Assembly: GCF_000315625.1 (NCBI RefSeq)
Contig: NW_005434648.1
Coordinates: 197,212 to 261,211 of the forward strand
Reading direction: 5' to 3'
Origin: Guillardia theta CCMP2712
Lineage: Eukaryota; Cryptophyceae; Pyrenomonadales; Geminigeraceae
DNA length: 64,000 nucleotides
The notes below the pieces were generated by a model. The model did no database searches. It had not been told where the DNA came from and saw only the letters and a list, made by a program, of their open reading frames with translations. Made by a program: the position numbers and the translations under genes. Of this stretch, positions 62,945 through 64,000 are shown piece by piece (position 1 is the stretch's first letter; every line of letters starts with the position of its first letter).

Positions 62945-64000
62945 ATGGCGATGCTGAGGCTGCTTGTCGGAGTAGCCATGCTGGCGTCCTGTAGCGGCTT
63001 CTCCTTCACGTCCACTCCTCTCCGCCTCAGACATGCTGGCAGCAAGAGATCCTACGTGCTCCCCACTCCTTCGAGCAGCCGGAGAGTGCTCAGGACGGCG
63101 GCCAGAAGGGACGTGATCGGGCTGAAAGCGACAGGCATTGCAGACCCAGCAAAGATGAAGCCGGGAGCGCCAGCGATTGAAACCCTCGAACTTGAATACT
63201 CTGAAGACAATCTGTTCCATGACGGAGAGACCGTCATCGTGAAGAGGTCAGACGGTAAGAACTACTTCGCTCGTGTGGACGTGTCAGCAGAGGATGGCCG
63301 GTATTTAGTCTGTGTGGATGAGGAGAAGGGCAAGTACAGGAAGGAGCTGCCGAAGGACATCGGGAAACTTGTTGGTGATGATCATATGAGTGATGAGAAG
63401 GCCATTCCTCCTCCAGCCAAGATGGCAGGAGCGTACGTGTCCAACATGGCGCAGTACAACAAGATGTACAGGCAGTCCCTTGACGAGCCGGAGAAGTTCT
63501 GGGGGATGATGAGCAAGGACTTCTACTGGAAGGAGATGTGGCACACGCTGAACGAAGTGAACTTTGACTACACCAAAGGCCCTGTGTCGATCAAGTGGTT
63601 CTTGGGATCCAAAACGAACCTGGCCTACAACGCGCTCGACCGCCACATCGAGGCTGGCAAGGGCGACAACATCGCCTTTTACTGGGAGGGCAACGACGAT
63701 GAGAGCAGGGCTTACACTTACAATGAGGTCTACGAGATGGTCTGCAAGTTTGCCAACGTGCTGAAGAGCAAGGGCATCAAGAAGGGAGATACGGTTGCCA
63801 TCTACCTCCCCATGGTTGTCGAGCTCCCTGTTGCTATGCTTGCCTGCGCCAGGATCGGGGCAGTGCACAGCGTTGTCTTCGGCGGCTTCAGTGCCGATGC
63901 CCTTGCTAGTCGCGTCGCTGACTGCAAGGCAAGAGTGCTGGTGACGGCCGATGGTGTGATGCGAGCCAAGAAGTTGGTGAACCTGTTGGACATCGTCGAC
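62945..64000 (+). CDS. Acetyl-CoA synthetase (AMP-forming), plastid-type leader, 3' end outside window
   Basis: The enzyme makes acetyl-CoA from acetate, CoA and ATP. The ATG at 62945 opens an uninterrupted frame of 352 codons to the window edge. The leader MAMLRLLVGVAMLASCSGFS has a signal peptide and a Phe at the likely cleavage site, then FTSTPLRLRHAG and a basic Ser/Arg stretch, as for complex-plastid import. Residues about 80-145 form an extra segment (DGETVIVKRSDGKNYFARVD and YLVCVDEEKGKYRKELPKDI). The ACS N-terminal part begins at MAQYNKMYRQSLDEPEKFWG and continues KTNLAYNALDRHIEAGKGDN, IAFYWEGNDDESRAYTYNEV and KGDTVAIYLPMVVELPVAML, then ARIGAVHSVVFGGFSADALA. These are standard ACS motifs. 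The adenylate-forming signature (PLFILYTSG type) would lie beyond the window. No introns are seen so far, unlike its neighbours. Confidence 0.93.
   Translation, partial: MAMLRLLVGVAMLASCSGFSFTSTPLRLRHAGSKRSYVLPTPSSSRRVLRTAARRDVIGLKATGIADPAKMKPGAPAIETLELEYSEDNLFHDGETVIVKRSDGKNYFARVDVSAEDGRYLVCVDEEKGKYRKELPKDIGKLVGDDHMSDEKAIPPPAKMAGAYVSNMAQYNKMYRQSLDEPEKFWGMMSKDFYWKEMWHTLNEVNFDYTKGPVSIKWFLGSKTNLAYNALDRHIEAGKGDNIAFYWEGNDDESRAYTYNEVYEMVCKFANVLKSKGIKKGDTVAIYLPMVVELPVAMLACARIGAVHSVVFGGFSADALASRVADCKARVLVTADGVMRAKKLVNLLDIVD

Overview
This is nuclear DNA from an alga with a secondary (red-lineage) plastid. A cryptophyte close to Guillardia theta is the best guess, inferred from gene style rather than from a search. 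The evidence is: genes split by many short GT-AG introns; signal peptides followed by plastid-type leaders (an 'AAAFTAP' motif in a thylakoid protein, 'CSGFSF' in acetyl-CoA synthetase); 'LRGGG' leader motifs; and a UDP-glucose pyrophosphorylase with a signal peptide, as expected where starch is made in the periplastid space. There are no bacterial operons, insertion sequences, rRNA genes or CRISPR arrays. Exon boundaries were read by eye, so gene ends marked by clear stops are firmer than starts.

Layout: 1530-4416(+) Q/M/N-rich protein with microexons; 4602-6975(-) PCID2/Thp1-like PCI protein; 8250-10782(+) PBC/TALE homeobox; 10969-14147(-) TBC Rab-GAP; 14183-16950(-) RCC1+PX protein; 18421-19069(+) A20/AN1 zinc-finger protein; 19260-20491(-) four-TM tetraspanin-like; 20984-23054(+) LRGGG-leader unknown; 23112-30025(-) giant EF-hand/PB1-like protein; 30367-31367(+) TRAP-delta; 31538-32468(+) unknown; 32566-33979(-) reticulocalbin-like EF-hand protein; 35239-38205(+) UGPase; 38499-39600(-) secreted unknown; 40306-42635(+) acidic/RGG protein; 42916-47415(-) MCM7, with a 100-N gap; 49211-49947(+) single-TM thylakoid protein; 50295-51968(-) START/COQ10-like; 52420-55211(-) SET-domain protein; 56891-60681(+) thioredoxin-UBA-PDZ-UBX protein; 60886-62223(-) coiled-coil unknown; 62945-end(+) plastid-type acetyl-CoA synthetase.

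Gene orientation alternates almost strictly, so genes meet tail to tail across gaps of roughly 60-460 bp and head to head across larger gaps. The most striking non-genic signal is a family of compositionally related blocks: a GC-rich core plus flanks full of GGGGTA/TACCCC words. These lie in 5' intergenic space (seven of nine head-to-head gaps, the region upstream of the first gene, and upstream of one minus-strand gene) and in none of the tail-to-tail gaps. Copies share exact words, such as GGGGTACTTGA in three blocks and GTCAAGGGCAGTG in two. Their role is unknown. A row of five CACGTG boxes at regular spacing precedes the thylakoid protein gene. Microsatellites are abundant and mostly intronic, especially in MCM7.

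The genes do not form one pathway. They are a normal eukaryotic mixture: replication, mRNA export, Rab traffic, ER translocation, calcium binding and plastid metabolism.
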